Shown: in pieces, positions 39,210 to 50,803 of the stretch
How positions within the stretch are numbered: the stretch's first letter is position 1
How the letters are laid out: each line of letters starts with the position of its first letter
NCBI RefSeq assembly: GCF_963676685.1
Contig: NC_092344.1
Location: 48,878,830-48,942,829, forward strand
DNA length: 64,000 nucleotides
Source: Mytilus edulis
Taxonomy: Eukaryota; Mollusca; Bivalvia; Mytilida; Mytilidae
Direction: 5' to 3'
Program-made: the position numbers and the translations under genes
Notes under the pieces: generated by a model
What the model was told of the DNA's origin: nothing
Database searches by the model: none
Seen by the model: the letters and a program-made list of their open reading frames with translations, nothing else

Positions 39210-42200
39210 TTTTTATATCTACATACCTTTTTATATAATTTTGTTATTTTGAAAGTTTCTCTGTATAATGTTTGAATTGATTTAAGTAAAATCAGGAAAT
39301 TCTTTAAATTTAAGATGTTTAACGAGACCAAAATAAGTCTCTTCATAAGAGGTTTCAATCAATTGCATGCCACAGGTTTAACCGAATACAACATTTACCA
39401 TGAGTAAAGACATCTTCAAATACGAGTTGAGAATATAAAGGCATTCATATAGGAAACAAATGCATCCATAATTCCAGATTATAAAGCAAACTGAGTGCAT
39501 AAATTTATATTGTGATAGATTTGTGCAATTTGCATAAGTCATACGGTTAGTAGAAACAGAGATATTATATGTCTCTGGTAGAAATTAGGATTTGCCAATG
39601 GGTTATAATCGGATAACATATGTACATGCCCAAGTAATATATAAAATAGTCGAGCTTTAAAATAACTATTCAAATAGAAGCTGTAAATATATACGTTGAA
39701 CTGGCTTCTTCTATTCACAGTCTATTATTTCAATTCAAAAGCAAACACAAATTCAGCAACACTCTTTTGGTGACCCGGCAGTCAGCGGTCTTAGGTTCAT
39801 GTATTGCTTTTCTTTTTTTAAAGAAAGCAACTTGTTTTTATGTTGATTACTCATACCGTCATTTTTCTATTGAAGGGAAGAAGTATTCAGAATATAAGTG
39901 ATTTTGTGTACTGATTTCATAAGATAGTTTAAATTTGCCTTGTATGTCTTCTGCCTTCTCGTACATAAATTCAGTCTTTTTTATGTTTGTTTACTGTGTG
40001 CTCTTTCCAAAATTATATAATTGACCTGATAAAAGACATGTTCATACGTGTTTCTTGTTTGCTCGTTTTTTTATACAGATTAGACCGTTGGTTTTACCCT
40101 TTAAATGGTTTTACACTGGAAATTGTTGGGGCCTTTTTGGAAACAAGGAAAATCCTAAACATCAATGATGTTTCTGCTAAAAGATCCATTAGAGGCAACA
40201 GTTATTTACCCATGTTCAAATATTATAAACAAAACAAAAAGATACAAATGCTGATGAAAATGAAAAGTGAGGGAACCGGTTGAACTTAAACTGGTTGCAT
40301 GAGAGTATCCTGGTATGCATGTATCATCCTTTATAAGAATCCCCATTAAGTATATATACATTATCTGGAAGCGTTAGCTTTACAGACCAGACTACAAAAC
40401 TACAATCTGACAATCATAATTTAAGCAACAGTAGTTTGCTGATGTTTGAATCTCACAAAGCTGTTTTGAAGAAACAATTTTTGTTAAGAAAACATAACAG
40501 AAACACCATAGACCATGACAATATGGTGAATGTTACCAGTAAATATATATGATCCGAATCTGTGTAGGTGGCCCAGGAAGTATTTTGTTTTGTCTGTTTG
40601 AATACTTGATGTTGAACTATTTGGTTTCAGGTTTTCATGTTTTTGATTGAAAACTGTTTGCTTTGAGGATATGACATAAAAGTATAAAATATCTACTTGT
40701 ATCTTTTACAAAAAAAACTGTGAAAAGGAAAAACTAAGTTATGATAAATAATATATTTGTCAACTTCTGTATTTATCAATTTGATAATAATTCTAGCAGC
40801 TGATGTATAAATATATTATCTCAGAGAGCTGGTGGGCACTCCTTATTTTCAATTATTTCATGCAATTGTTAATTTATTTATCATCTCTAAAAGTAATTTA
40901 TTTCGAATATTATGCAAGTTCAGGGTAGAAAGGACTTACTATGTTTACTTTGAAAGTCATTTAAACAAAAGCAAACTACAATAAAATAAGATCCGGGAAT
41001 CAGATCATTAACTTCCAATTCAAGACTACAGCAACAAAACTATTGCGTATAAATTCAACAACTGCAATAGAAAAAATACATTTCACAGAAGACTTGTTTT
41101 GTACAATATTTATTAAAAGGTAATGTGATTTTAAAAAAAGCAACGGGCAACGAGTGTCGTCTTTATTCTCTAATGATTTACACAAATGTGTCTCAATCAA
41201 TGCTGAAATAATAACAACAATTCTAATATAGATTTGGAATGTTTATATACGGTCGGTGTATATTCATGTATTATACTTAAATTCACGATCAATCCGGATT
41301 TTAAAATCAGCCTACTTTCTCAATTAATATAAGTAAACCACCAAACTACCTAGTCCCCTATTCTCTGTCACTTTGAAATGTTAAGAAAACAACTTGACGC
41401 AGAATTGAACCTACGTATTTCTAAGTCTTGATACATTGTACATGATGAAAAGTGGATTTATTCTTCAAAAGTCTTTAGTTCAGACGAGAAGCCTCTGTCC
41501 TTCCTGTTTGTTTTTCTGTTAGCCCTTTCAGTGTATGTAAAGTGCGGATCCTAAAATATCATTTTCACTGTATATGCCAGGAATTTTTGATGTAGAATGA
41601 TAAATAAACAGACGACTTTTTTTTAATTTTTGAAGAAAATGAAGGAAATTAGTTAAAATGTATATGTTAAGAAACACATAATACTAATAAAACAAAGTAA
41701 GAGATGCGAACGGGGTTTTTTCGCGCCTAAATCCAAATAGCTGTGAAATATATACCAAAATAGGTGAATATTTAGGACATTTCACGAACAGATCGTGCAG
41801 GTGTTTTATTACTAACAGGTAAGATGTTGTTGAAGCAAAAATATTCATTTCAACACAATTATAAAGTTGTATAACGTAGAATAGGTTTTGTCATTCAGTT
41901 TCTTCATATTGAACTGAATTCCACTATGATGCTATCTTTATGCGAGTCATGTTTACTGTCGAATAATGATACTATTCTTTCATTTTCACTGTCGAGCGAT
42001 TCATTAGTATTGTATATGCGGCGCATTTTCCCTGAATGATATATTTATTTATTTTTTATCTATTACAGCGTATTTTTTAAGCATGTAAAGCAAGACTTTA
42101 GCTAGCGTGCTTGCTTTTTTTTGTACAATCATTATGATAACACCCAATTTAATTCAAATATAATAATTATATAAATACAGGTTAAACTATGCCGATACAT

Positions 42201-42575
42201 ATTGTTTAAAGATGTCAATCTTATTTACAAAGTTTGTATAAACAATTATACAAACTAAGCAATCAAGTCAACCAAAGTTTTGATATACATGCATTAGGAA
42301 ATTAGCTGTAAAGCCTTAATTTAGCCGACTTGCTCAAACAATAGATAAAGTAAGAGACGGATTTGATAAAATTTAACTTACGGAGGAAAGTTTGGTTTTA
42401 AAACACTCTAAATAAATTCAATAGAAATAACATTTATTCCAAATGTATTCCATTTTTAAATTTTCTTATGAATCGTATAGGGATCTTTATCCTTGTTTTT
42501 TTTTTATCCATTTCCATATCCTTGTTTTTTTATCCATTTCCATGACACTTCACCACTAATTACGTACATCTTGAT
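39210..42575. other. Gene-poor AT-rich spacer
   Basis: A stretch near 40078-40130 (CGTTGGTTTTACCCTTTAAA, GGTTTTACACTGG) matches 42585-42620 (CGTTGGATTTCCCGTTTAAA), so both are fragments of one repeat. Otherwise only short, unrecognised ORFs. Confidence 0.4.
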
Positions 42576-42750
42576 AAAGATTGAATCGTTGGATTTCCCG
42601 TTTAAAAGGTTTTACACTGGGACCCTTTATAACTTGCTGTTCGGTGTGAGCCAAGACTCCATGTTGAAGACCGTATTTTGACGTATAAAGGTATACTTTT
42701 ATAAATTGTGACTCGTTTTGAGAGTTGTCTCATTGTCACATATGACATCT
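42576..42750 (+). repeat. Dispersed repeat fragment
   Basis: Contains GGTTTTACACTGG, GTGAGCCAAGACTCC and GAGAGTTGTCTCATTG. The last is shared with repeat family C at 25350. The upstream 42490-42545 is a short direct duplication (TATCCATTTCCAT twice). Confidence 0.5.
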
Positions 42751-42849
42751 TATCTATCTGTGGCTCAACCCGAAACGAGACAGGATAAAAAGGGATAAAA
42801 AAACACACTTTTTTAATGTATTTATAATGGGCTTAATATGAGTCAGAAA

Positions 42850-43080
42850 AGAGTAGAATAGTGGGTCGCGTTGGGGTATAAGCGTGACGCGGAATTGTCG
42901 ATTTATTTGTAAGCGTGACACGTGATAGTCAAATGATTGTGTCGTGAAAACGATAAATAAAGTATAGCTGGACACGGAAAATTTCAAAAAATGAGAACTG
43001 CATAGTAGAAGCGGGATACGGGAATCTGATAAAGCAGTAAGCGGGATCAGGGATCAGACCCCCCCCCCCCCCCCCCCCAA
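42850..43080. repeat. GCGGGATAC-type simple repeat ending in a 20-base poly(C) tract
   Basis: Recurrent words AAGCGTGAC, GCGGGATACGGGA and GCGGGATCAGGGATC lead into twenty consecutive C at 43059-43078. This looks like a degenerate satellite; poly(C) tracts also attract assembly errors. Confidence 0.55.
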
Positions 43081-43374
43081 TGAGACCCCAGAATAAGATA
43101 TTTTTTTTTATCTTCATCCTATTCACGTTACAGTCATGCCTTCAATAACAAATGTCTCCCATGCATGCATTTTTATAGACAAAAGACCTTATGGCTGGAT
43201 ATTTGGGGTTCTTTGACATGCTGAATCTAACCTTATATCCAGTTTGGGGATTTTTACCAAGTTACCGAAATAGCCCACACAGAGGTCCAAAGGGTCTAAG
43301 ATCATCAAACATGAATTGTAGCATGCATGTTGTATACAATTACCCAAGTGTGCTATGTTTTACCTCTGTGGTAT

Positions 43375-43522
43375 TTTCCACTTGCGGATCTAGAAATTTT
43401 TATAAGTAGGGGTCCAATGACTACCTAAGAGGGGGCCCGCTCCTGTGATTCCATATAAAAGTAACCAAATGTTTTCCCAAAGAGGGGGCAACCCCCTGTC
43501 CCCCTAAATCCTCCTCTGGTAT
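43375..43522. mobile_element. CAGTGGCGGATC-type MITE copy
   Basis: TTGCGGATCTAGAAATTTTT, TAAGTAGGGGTCCAATGACT and AATCCTCCTCTGG follow the layout of 6664-6790. Confidence 0.6.
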
Positions 43523-43524
43523 CG

Positions 43525-45540
43525 AGCTGTTCATTACGGATAAATATTTTTTGTATCAAGGGTGCTCTACTTCAGGTACCAATGCAAACAAAAAAGTTCG
43601 CCCACACCTTACATTTCATGTTTTAATGACTGTGGATAATTTATGTCACATACCGTTTCACCTTATACAGTTAAAATCATGCAAGCAACAATCGAGTCGA
43701 GAATATTTGTTCTACCAAAATATGGAAATTGGAGCAGTTGAGGGTACAACTGGGGAAAGTTAATCTTTTATAAGCTTTTCTGTCACCATTGCGTTTCAAG
43801 ATGCATATTTCTCTGTTCGCAAGTGTATTTATTGCGTGGATGATAACGTCCTCAAATGTACTCGTCTCTATTTTACACAGACTGCACTTAAACTCCGCAA
43901 TATCAATCTTTGACTTAAAAAAAATACAGAAATATCTTTTATTTTTTTTTTTAAATCAAGGAAAAACTTAATTTGAAGAATACAATATGACATTTTGAAA
44001 AGCGTTTTTGTTACAAGTTTGAAAAGCTATATATTTGATAAAGAATGAATGAAGAGTTTGTATTTTAATTTGAAAATACATTTATCATAAATTCTAAAGT
44101 CATCAACTAAGTTTTTTCACTTATTTCAAGTGCATTTATCACATAATTCTACAATAAAAATTCCTCGCATCTTCGAAAATTCCACATCAGAAATGACTGC
44201 ACTAACAGTGATAATTCATCGCATCTATAGTTAAAATGGATCTTTTTCAAAAATCGATAAGCTATATTATGTTGCTTTTATAACACTTATTTGAACTTTA
44301 ATGCTATGATTGTACATAATAAAGACATATCACAATGAAAATATGTAAAAACTTTCCTTCAAATCAATTAATTTGGTATTTTCAAAACGTAAACAAATAC
44401 AGTTTTCCCATGATCCTTTATTCTACAATAGACATACCCGCATATGACAGTGAAAATGAACTAGCTGGATTCGCACTGTATATACACTGCCTTTTGTCTT
44501 GACGTTTTCTTTTCTTTTCATTAATCTTTTATGCAAATCACATCAATATTCAAATGACCTGTTTACACACGAACCGTCGTCATCTGTTGTTGGTATGTAC
44601 GATTTTGTAACCATGTTAGTTGTAGGATCACGTTCACTGAAGGTTACATCAAAACTGCATCCGACTGAAAATAGATATGTCAATATACTCCTGTATTCAT
44701 AAAATATAATACAAAAGTATGCATCCGTCTGAAAATAAACATGTCAATATACATCTATATTCATGCAAAACAATGCAAAAGTATGCAAAGGTGATTCTTT
44801 AATATTTGTCTTTAAAATGTATGTTGGTATCTATCGGTATATGCGAAAGAAACAAAAAATTAAGACAGAAAGCGGGGCTGATTAAGATTCATTCTGAAAT
44901 CCTTTAATTTCGGTATGCGAAGTTTATAACAAAGTGGTTAATCAATTAAATGGGATACCCATTAAGCTAACACGGCGCTATCAAAAAAACTTTTATAAAA
45001 TTGAAAAAAAAATTTCTATTAACTTGAACGAAAAACCAGAAATCAATAAAACATTTTTAAAACTACGGGGTGATTAAGATCTTGACATATGCATGGTGTA
45101 TAGACATTGTATTCATTGTAAAAGACTCTGTGTTGATATGTTCATTAAATCGCACTGACTTCATTTTTTGTTCTATAAAAGTAACCTTTCAATCATTAGG
45201 GTGTGTATTTTGTTATCCAGGGATCCACTTATACTTGTGTCAGGGTAAACTTGATTGTAACTGATAGCTACTCTTTTTTCATTTGAATTGTTTTATGTCA
45301 CGTTTTTGTTTGTGTGGTTTTGTTCACTTGTTAACTTACGTCTACGCTGGTATTTTGCTATTTTTTCTTTCCAAATATTCTTAATAAATTGTTTATTCTC
45401 ATTCTTTTAATATTTACGCTCCATTTTTGTCGAAAAAGCTATACATCGCGACCCTACATCCGTCGTCGCCGGCGGTGGTGGCGTCCACAACTATTCACTA
45501 TGTGTTCGTCGGCGGCAGCGGCGGCGTCCACAAAAAATCA
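43525..45540. other. Gene-poor spacer
   Basis: Short ORFs without domains. ATGTCAATATAC is repeated near 44675 and 44740 in a small duplicated segment (about 44640-44700 and 44715-44765). A GC-rich island with GGC/GTC triplets lies at 45455-45535. No gene supported. Confidence 0.35.
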
Positions 45541-46160
45541 CTCTGTAATTAAAGTTTTTGAAATGTTAACATTTGTAAACTAACCTTAATTTCTACCAAA
45601 CTTGGACAGTAGCTGGTTTATGATCAGGAGATGTATCCTGATTAAAGTTTTGTATAAAAAAAAATCCTGTTTATCCGTTTTGTACTCATGAATGGACAGT
45701 TAACATAACATTCACTCTGAATAAGTTTTTAAAATTCTAATAGCTTAAAATACCCTTCATCAAACTTTGACAGAAACTTGTTTATAATCATAAAATATTA
45801 TCCAGAAGAAAATGTTTTTACAAATAAAATCCTTTGTATCCGTATTTTACTTCTTAATGGACTTAGTTTTTTTGCAAGTTAAGATTACATTTACTCTAGA
45901 TCTGTTGTTAAATTTTTAAACATTTTGATAACTTTCTTAAACTATCCCGCATTTCCACCGAACTTGGACAACACTGCTTTACTTTATTATCATATCTAAC
46001 TTATAAACATGATAAATGGACCTAGTGTTTCTGCTATTCACTCTGTGGTAAAAAAAAAATATACTAACTTTCTTACTCTATCCTGGATTTCCGCCTAACT
46101 TGGACAAAAGCTTGTTTATGATCAGAAGATTGTATCCAGATGTAAATTGTATCGCCCCAC
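45541..46160 (+). repeat. Tandem repeat, about 180-bp unit, about 3.5 units
   Basis: Each unit contains a variant of TTTCTACCAAACTTGGACAG, then TTTATGATCANAAGAT, ATCCAGA and AATCCT-TATCCGT-TTTTAC. Anchor positions are about 45595, 45765, 45955 and 46090, with the third unit shortened. Widespread in bivalves in my recollection. Non-coding. Confidence 0.7.
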
Positions 46161-47980
46161 GAAAATACACCTCCACTATTAAGTTTATATATATTTACAC
46201 ATATTACATGATCAAATGTCGTTCTTACGTTGTAACATACACATGTAATGTAGTTTTTTGATTTTTTTATTTTCATGCCAAAAATTATGAATGAGCGAAT
46301 TTGTCTCCTTTTAGTTTCAATAGAACTTTTTTGGTAAAAGTTTCGTTGATTTATTTTATCAAATGTTGTGCATCTTTAGTCAACAACACGTGAAAATGTT
46401 TAATTGACACATGATCCTATATATTGAACAGATGATGAAGTGCTCGGAAATGTAGAACATGACAAATAAGTAGTCCATGGGATTTTTATGAAAAGGTCTT
46501 ACAAATGAATCCAAATTAAGATGATCGAATAAGTGTATTAGTCTCAAGATTTGTAATCATTTAACGATGTCCATTTATGAATGTAGTTTGTCGATCAATT
46601 TGTTAGAGCAGGATTTTTAATGAAAAAGATGCATTACAGAAAAAAATAAAAATCTGCACAAGAAGAAGCCGTTGCAACTCCAAAATTGTCGATGTAAACA
46701 ATTTTCCCTTGACCACCAAATAATGTTTAGTATATAAATACTTCCATATATGACTCCGAGTCTTTGCTGCTTATCATTTATACTGCGTGCTTATTGTTGA
46801 AATATCATATACCAATGTATTATGCTGAATCAAAAAAAAAAGTGTATTCGTCTGACAGTGACCTGCTATTGTTTTTATACTGCAGCTCAACATAGAAATA
46901 AAATGAGTTTCAATTACTGAACGAACCCCATATTGTGAGATTTTTTCAATGTACTTTTTAACTATATGTTTAGAAACTAAACTGATATCAGAAGCAAACG
47001 ATTCAGTAGAAAAATGTTTCGTGTGAAATAAAATCATTGGCAAATATATTGTAGACAAGCCGTTTCAAACAGCTGTGACAATTTCATAAACAAAATGTTG
47101 ATACAATCAGATCAGATCATTTCATTTATTCTGCTTGGCAAACAAGGCAAGGAAATTTCTGGGACATTTGTATGCAATAGTTTTAATATGTATCGAAGCC
47201 TGAAACGAATGGTTTTCTTTTTAAAACATACTGCAGACTGTAAATAATTTATTTTCTTTCAAAAATATACATTAACCATAGAAACATTTTTCATTTTACA
47301 ATTTCAAAACTTTGTATTTAAGTATGATCAATACATGAACGTTTTCTTTTATTAATATACTATAGGAGGACATGAAATTAGACGGTGATTAAATTACATC
47401 TGTAAATACAGCAAAAACAAAGTATTAAAACATTAAGTTATTCTGAGCTTGTTACTAGATCTTATCGAAACCTCTATATGTCAGTTAAGGGCAAACATGT
47501 GCTACTTGGACCAACCCGACCGCTTTCATCCATTAGTTTGATTTTGATGTTGCTCCTACTTTGAAACACAATAGCCATCTGTTGTAACAACAATAAGGGT
47601 TAAATGATCTTTCCCGAGGCAAAATAAAAAAATCATTAACAACAAATTGTTGAAAAACAAAATTGCAAACAATAGTATGAAAGTCAAGTATAATGATAAT
47701 GCTATAACTGAATAAAATGTTATGAAAGACTTCCAAGACATGATGAAATATTTATTATTCAATATATTTTTCAATTGACTGGTCGGAATTTAGAAAAGTT
47801 CTATCTGCTATCTTTTGTAATTTGTCTGTACCTTTACTGGTAAATAAGGCCTAGATTATTTTTTTTTTTTGAGATTTAATCAATTTGGTTTGTCCAGGTG
47901 ATGGGTCAATTTCTATGAGACTTTCACATGTGGACGGTTGTATAATTTTATTCTTTATAGTAAAACAACGGTAACTGTGG
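46161..47980. other. Gene-poor AT-rich spacer
   Basis: No recognised coding region. Near 47105-47130, ATCAGATCAGATCATTTCAT could be the inverted 3' tail of a SINE or LINE. Confidence 0.35.
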
Positions 47981-47981
47981 A

Positions 47982-48278
47982 TAAACTCATCATAGATACC
48001 AGGACTAAATTTTGTATATACGCCAGACGCGCGTTTCGTCTACAAAAGACTCATCAGTGTCGAATCCAAAAAAGTTCATTCATCAACATATAAGTCAGTG
48101 CAATTGTTTTCTCAGATAGATATATGTAGTAATAGCATATATGTATAAAACAAACAGAAGAGGTCCTAATATGGAGCATTGCTATCAAGTTTTTCGATAT
48201 GAGCATCATCTATTTGTACTTTGTAATTTGTGATGCGTCTGCCAATAAACCTCTTTCCTGGTATCTATGATGAGTTTA
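47982..48278. mobile_element. Inverted-repeat-bounded element carrying an antisense hammerhead motif
   Basis: A perfect 23-bp inverted repeat bounds the segment: 47982-48004 (starts TAAACTCATCATAGATACC) and 48256-48278. A hammerhead motif lies near the left end on the minus strand. The following ACAACCACTGGGT (48281) resembles ACTACCACTGGGT of the 350-bp dimer (34566), linking the two elements. Confidence 0.65.
48021..48062 (-). ncRNA. Hammerhead ribozyme motif (antisense)
   Basis: On the minus strand: CGACA, CTGATGA, GTC with loop TTTTGTA and GAC, GAAA, ACGCGCGT, C, TGGCG. The core is complete. Stem I has one A-G mismatch. The layout is identical to the motif at 16038. Confidence 0.7.
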
Positions 48279-48594
48279 TTTACAACCACTGGGTAAATGC
48301 CACATATGTTGGAGGTTTCCACACCATGGGTACCATATATCATCTGGCCAGTGAATGTATATCAAAACATCTTTAACCAATTTCGGAATGAAAAAGGTCT
48401 GTTACTGTGAAATAGAGTAGTCATAAGAACCCCACAAAGCATACCAACAGTCATCTTTAAATTCGTTTTTGAATTTACCAAAATCACTCAGAGTATTGTA
48501 CATCAACATACATTCGTGCACTTGTAAAGGTTTTTTTTCCCGACGCAGCTCATTTGTCAAAATAAGATTTAAAAACATAATTTACCTATGATAT

Positions 48595-48885
48595 TATTAA
48601 GAGATGTTCGACAAGAGTGATCTTGTCCAAACCCAGACTGTGGTGAGTGCCAAAAAATAGTCCTTTTAGATAGTTAAACATATTGTTTGAAACTTTTTAT
48701 TAGGCCTTTAGTTTTTTTCGTTTAATTTTTTTAACATTTGTCATTTTAAGCACTTTAATCGCGGACTATGCGGTCTGGACTCATTGTTAAAGGCCGTACG
48801 GTGATATAAAGTTGTTGAGATCTGTGTCACTTGGTCTCTTGTGCAGAGTTGTATCATTAGCAATCATACTACATTTTCTTTTTTA
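48595..48885 (+). repeat. Dispersed repeat (family C and flank), sense copy of 1-207
   Basis: 48595-48680 is the reverse complement of 121-207. 48770-48885 matches 25280-25375 (AGGCCGTA, GTGTCACTTGGTCTCTTGTG, AGCAATCATACTA). Confidence 0.65.
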
Positions 48886-49699
48886 AATGTACTAACTATA
48901 CAAATACATTTACTCTTTTTCTCATCCCCGTGGTCTCTAGGAAAGAAGTCATCAAGATAATGCATCGTGCTGTCCTTTGATACCTATCACGAGAATGTTA
49001 CACCTACAATGACCTACTGATATTACTTATTACAGCTGTCGGGCGAAGACAGGATAAGTCAATTGCACAATACAAGCTGATCCTTCTTCTACATGACATA
49101 GTCATCATAGACAAATGTGATATAATACAAGTGAGAAGAACATGTGTCAGTCCATATGGTAGGTAAAGTAAACAATACCATGAACAATGACACCCCCTTA
49201 TCGACTCATAGAAAAACATACACAGCATTAAAAATAAATTAAAAAAATCATACTATTTGACAGTTAAGCATGTAGTTATACTATCTGCTGTCCATTATTC
49301 GTACGCTTTGCAAGATTGAGTGAGTGCTGTATCGCAAGTTCAAAAAGAAATTATCAATTCAAGACAATTGTTGATTTTAAAATGCATTTTGAGCTTCATA
49401 TAAAATAACTCGTTCGTATATGAAATAATTCATTTTAAATATGACAATAATTTTTTTTTAAACAATACCTAGTTGTGTTACGGCCCAAAAATATAATTTA
49501 ATGTGTAGTATTATTATCCTATCGATGCATTTATCTTTAAACTTATACAAATAATGTTTATTCATGTTCAGGTTATTGGAAGACAAATTTTAAATGGGAT
49601 CAGATTTCTCATTACTGAAGTATTTAATTGTTTTACCTACTTCCACAAAGAATGAAGAAATGAAACACGTAATGTTTTGTTGTTTCTTTTACTGTATAA
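48886..49699. other. Spacer upstream of B-box/NHL copy 3
   Basis: No recognised gene. The last about 45 bases before the ATG carry the upstream element shared with the other two copies (AAACACGTAATGTT at about 49663). Confidence 0.4.
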
Positions 49700-50803
49700 A
49701 TGGCGACATCAGGGATATCTACAAGTATAAGAAAAGCCAAAGTGCCACTGTCATGCTATTTTTGTAAAGGACCAGATATTAAATGGAAATGTGACGATTG
49801 TGGTGTGCATATGTGTAATTCCTGTAAAGTTACTGTGCACCAAGGACCTCCGTCTAAACAAGATAATGACGTTGTTTCTAAACAGGATATCAATAAGACA
49901 TCACCAGGCTTCCAGGAGGTAACGTCAGTAGTTATTGCATCAGTTTGCAATTCATACACAACTACTCTACCAGCTGTTTATACGTTACTTTGCTCGAATG
50001 ACGATTTGATTTACTTCCACTATAACACTATAACGTCTGACAATTATCAATTTGTGAAAGGAAAGCTTTTAAAATCATCAATTAAGATATTGCAGACGTC
50101 TGAGAAACAAATATTCGACTTTACAATAATGAAAGATGGTGAAATACTTCTAAAAGAATTTGGTGGCAACACAATTCAACTTGTATCACTTTCTGGTGAG
50201 GTCAAGACCGTGCTAGATACTTTTCCAATGAGACCATTGGCAATACATGTCAACAAAGATAATGAAGTAATAGTTGGGCTGAGAGAACAAGGACCACCGT
50301 TTCCTGTCCAAGATTTTTCAGTAAGACAAGTTATTCTTTTCGGTAGCGATTATAAACGGAAAGTTACATTAGAATTCGACAAAGAAGGTAATAAATTGTT
50401 CAGTTATGCAAATCGTATTCGCACTGATTCTAGAAATGTTGTCTATGTTATTGATCGTTTTGACAATGCAAACCGTGGTAGAATAGTAGCTGTAGCTATA
50501 AATGGCCGCTTGAAGTTTACCTACGACGGACCAAAGGATTTAGGAACATTTCAACCAGAGGGAATCACTATTACTCCTAGTTATAACATTGTAGTTGCAG
50601 ATTACTATAACAAGGCACTACATGTTATCAATTCGAAAGGTGATTTACTTGGACTGCAGTTTATTTTCAAAGACTTGGACATCAATTATCCGTCAAGTGT
50701 ATGCTTTGACACTGAAGGATATTTATTAATTGGGTGTTGTAGAGGAGAAAATGAAGAATTCGGAAAAATACATGTCGTTAAAATTTTAGATAGTCTTATG
50801 TAA
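49700..50803 (+). CDS. B-box zinc finger / NHL-like beta-propeller protein (copy 3, open frame)
   Basis: A single exon of 367 residues, the same length as copy 1 and collinear with it throughout. B-box ligands C19, C22, C31, C34, C39, C42 and H47 are kept, but the eighth position is Asn56 (SKQDNDVV) where copies 1 and 2 have His, so zinc binding at the second site may be weakened. Propeller blades include AIHVNKDNEVIVGLREQG, GRIVAVAINGRLKFTY, GITITPSYNIVVADYYN and VCFDTEGYLLIGC. No RING is present. The start is the only ATG that keeps the N-terminus aligned with copy 1. Likely the closest relative of the copy 2 pseudogene (both share NKALHVINSKGDLLGLQFIF-type wording in blade five). Function is inferred, not shown. 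Confidence 0.85.
   Translation: MATSGISTSIRKAKVPLSCYFCKGPDIKWKCDDCGVHMCNSCKVTVHQGPPSKQDNDVVSKQDINKTSPGFQEVTSVVIASVCNSYTTTLPAVYTLLCSNDDLIYFHYNTITSDNYQFVKGKLLKSSIKILQTSEKQIFDFTIMKDGEILLKEFGGNTIQLVSLSGEVKTVLDTFPMRPLAIHVNKDNEVIVGLREQGPPFPVQDFSVRQVILFGSDYKRKVTLEFDKEGNKLFSYANRIRTDSRNVVYVIDRFDNANRGRIVAVAINGRLKFTYDGPKDLGTFQPEGITITPSYNIVVADYYNKALHVINSKGDLLGLQFIFKDLDINYPSSVCFDTEGYLLIGCCRGENEEFGKIHVVKILDSLM

Noticed and set aside
45455-45535. CpG island or promoter
   Set aside because: The GC-rich stretch is a short degenerate GGC/GTC triplet repeat leading into a 180-bp tandem repeat, with no gene downstream.
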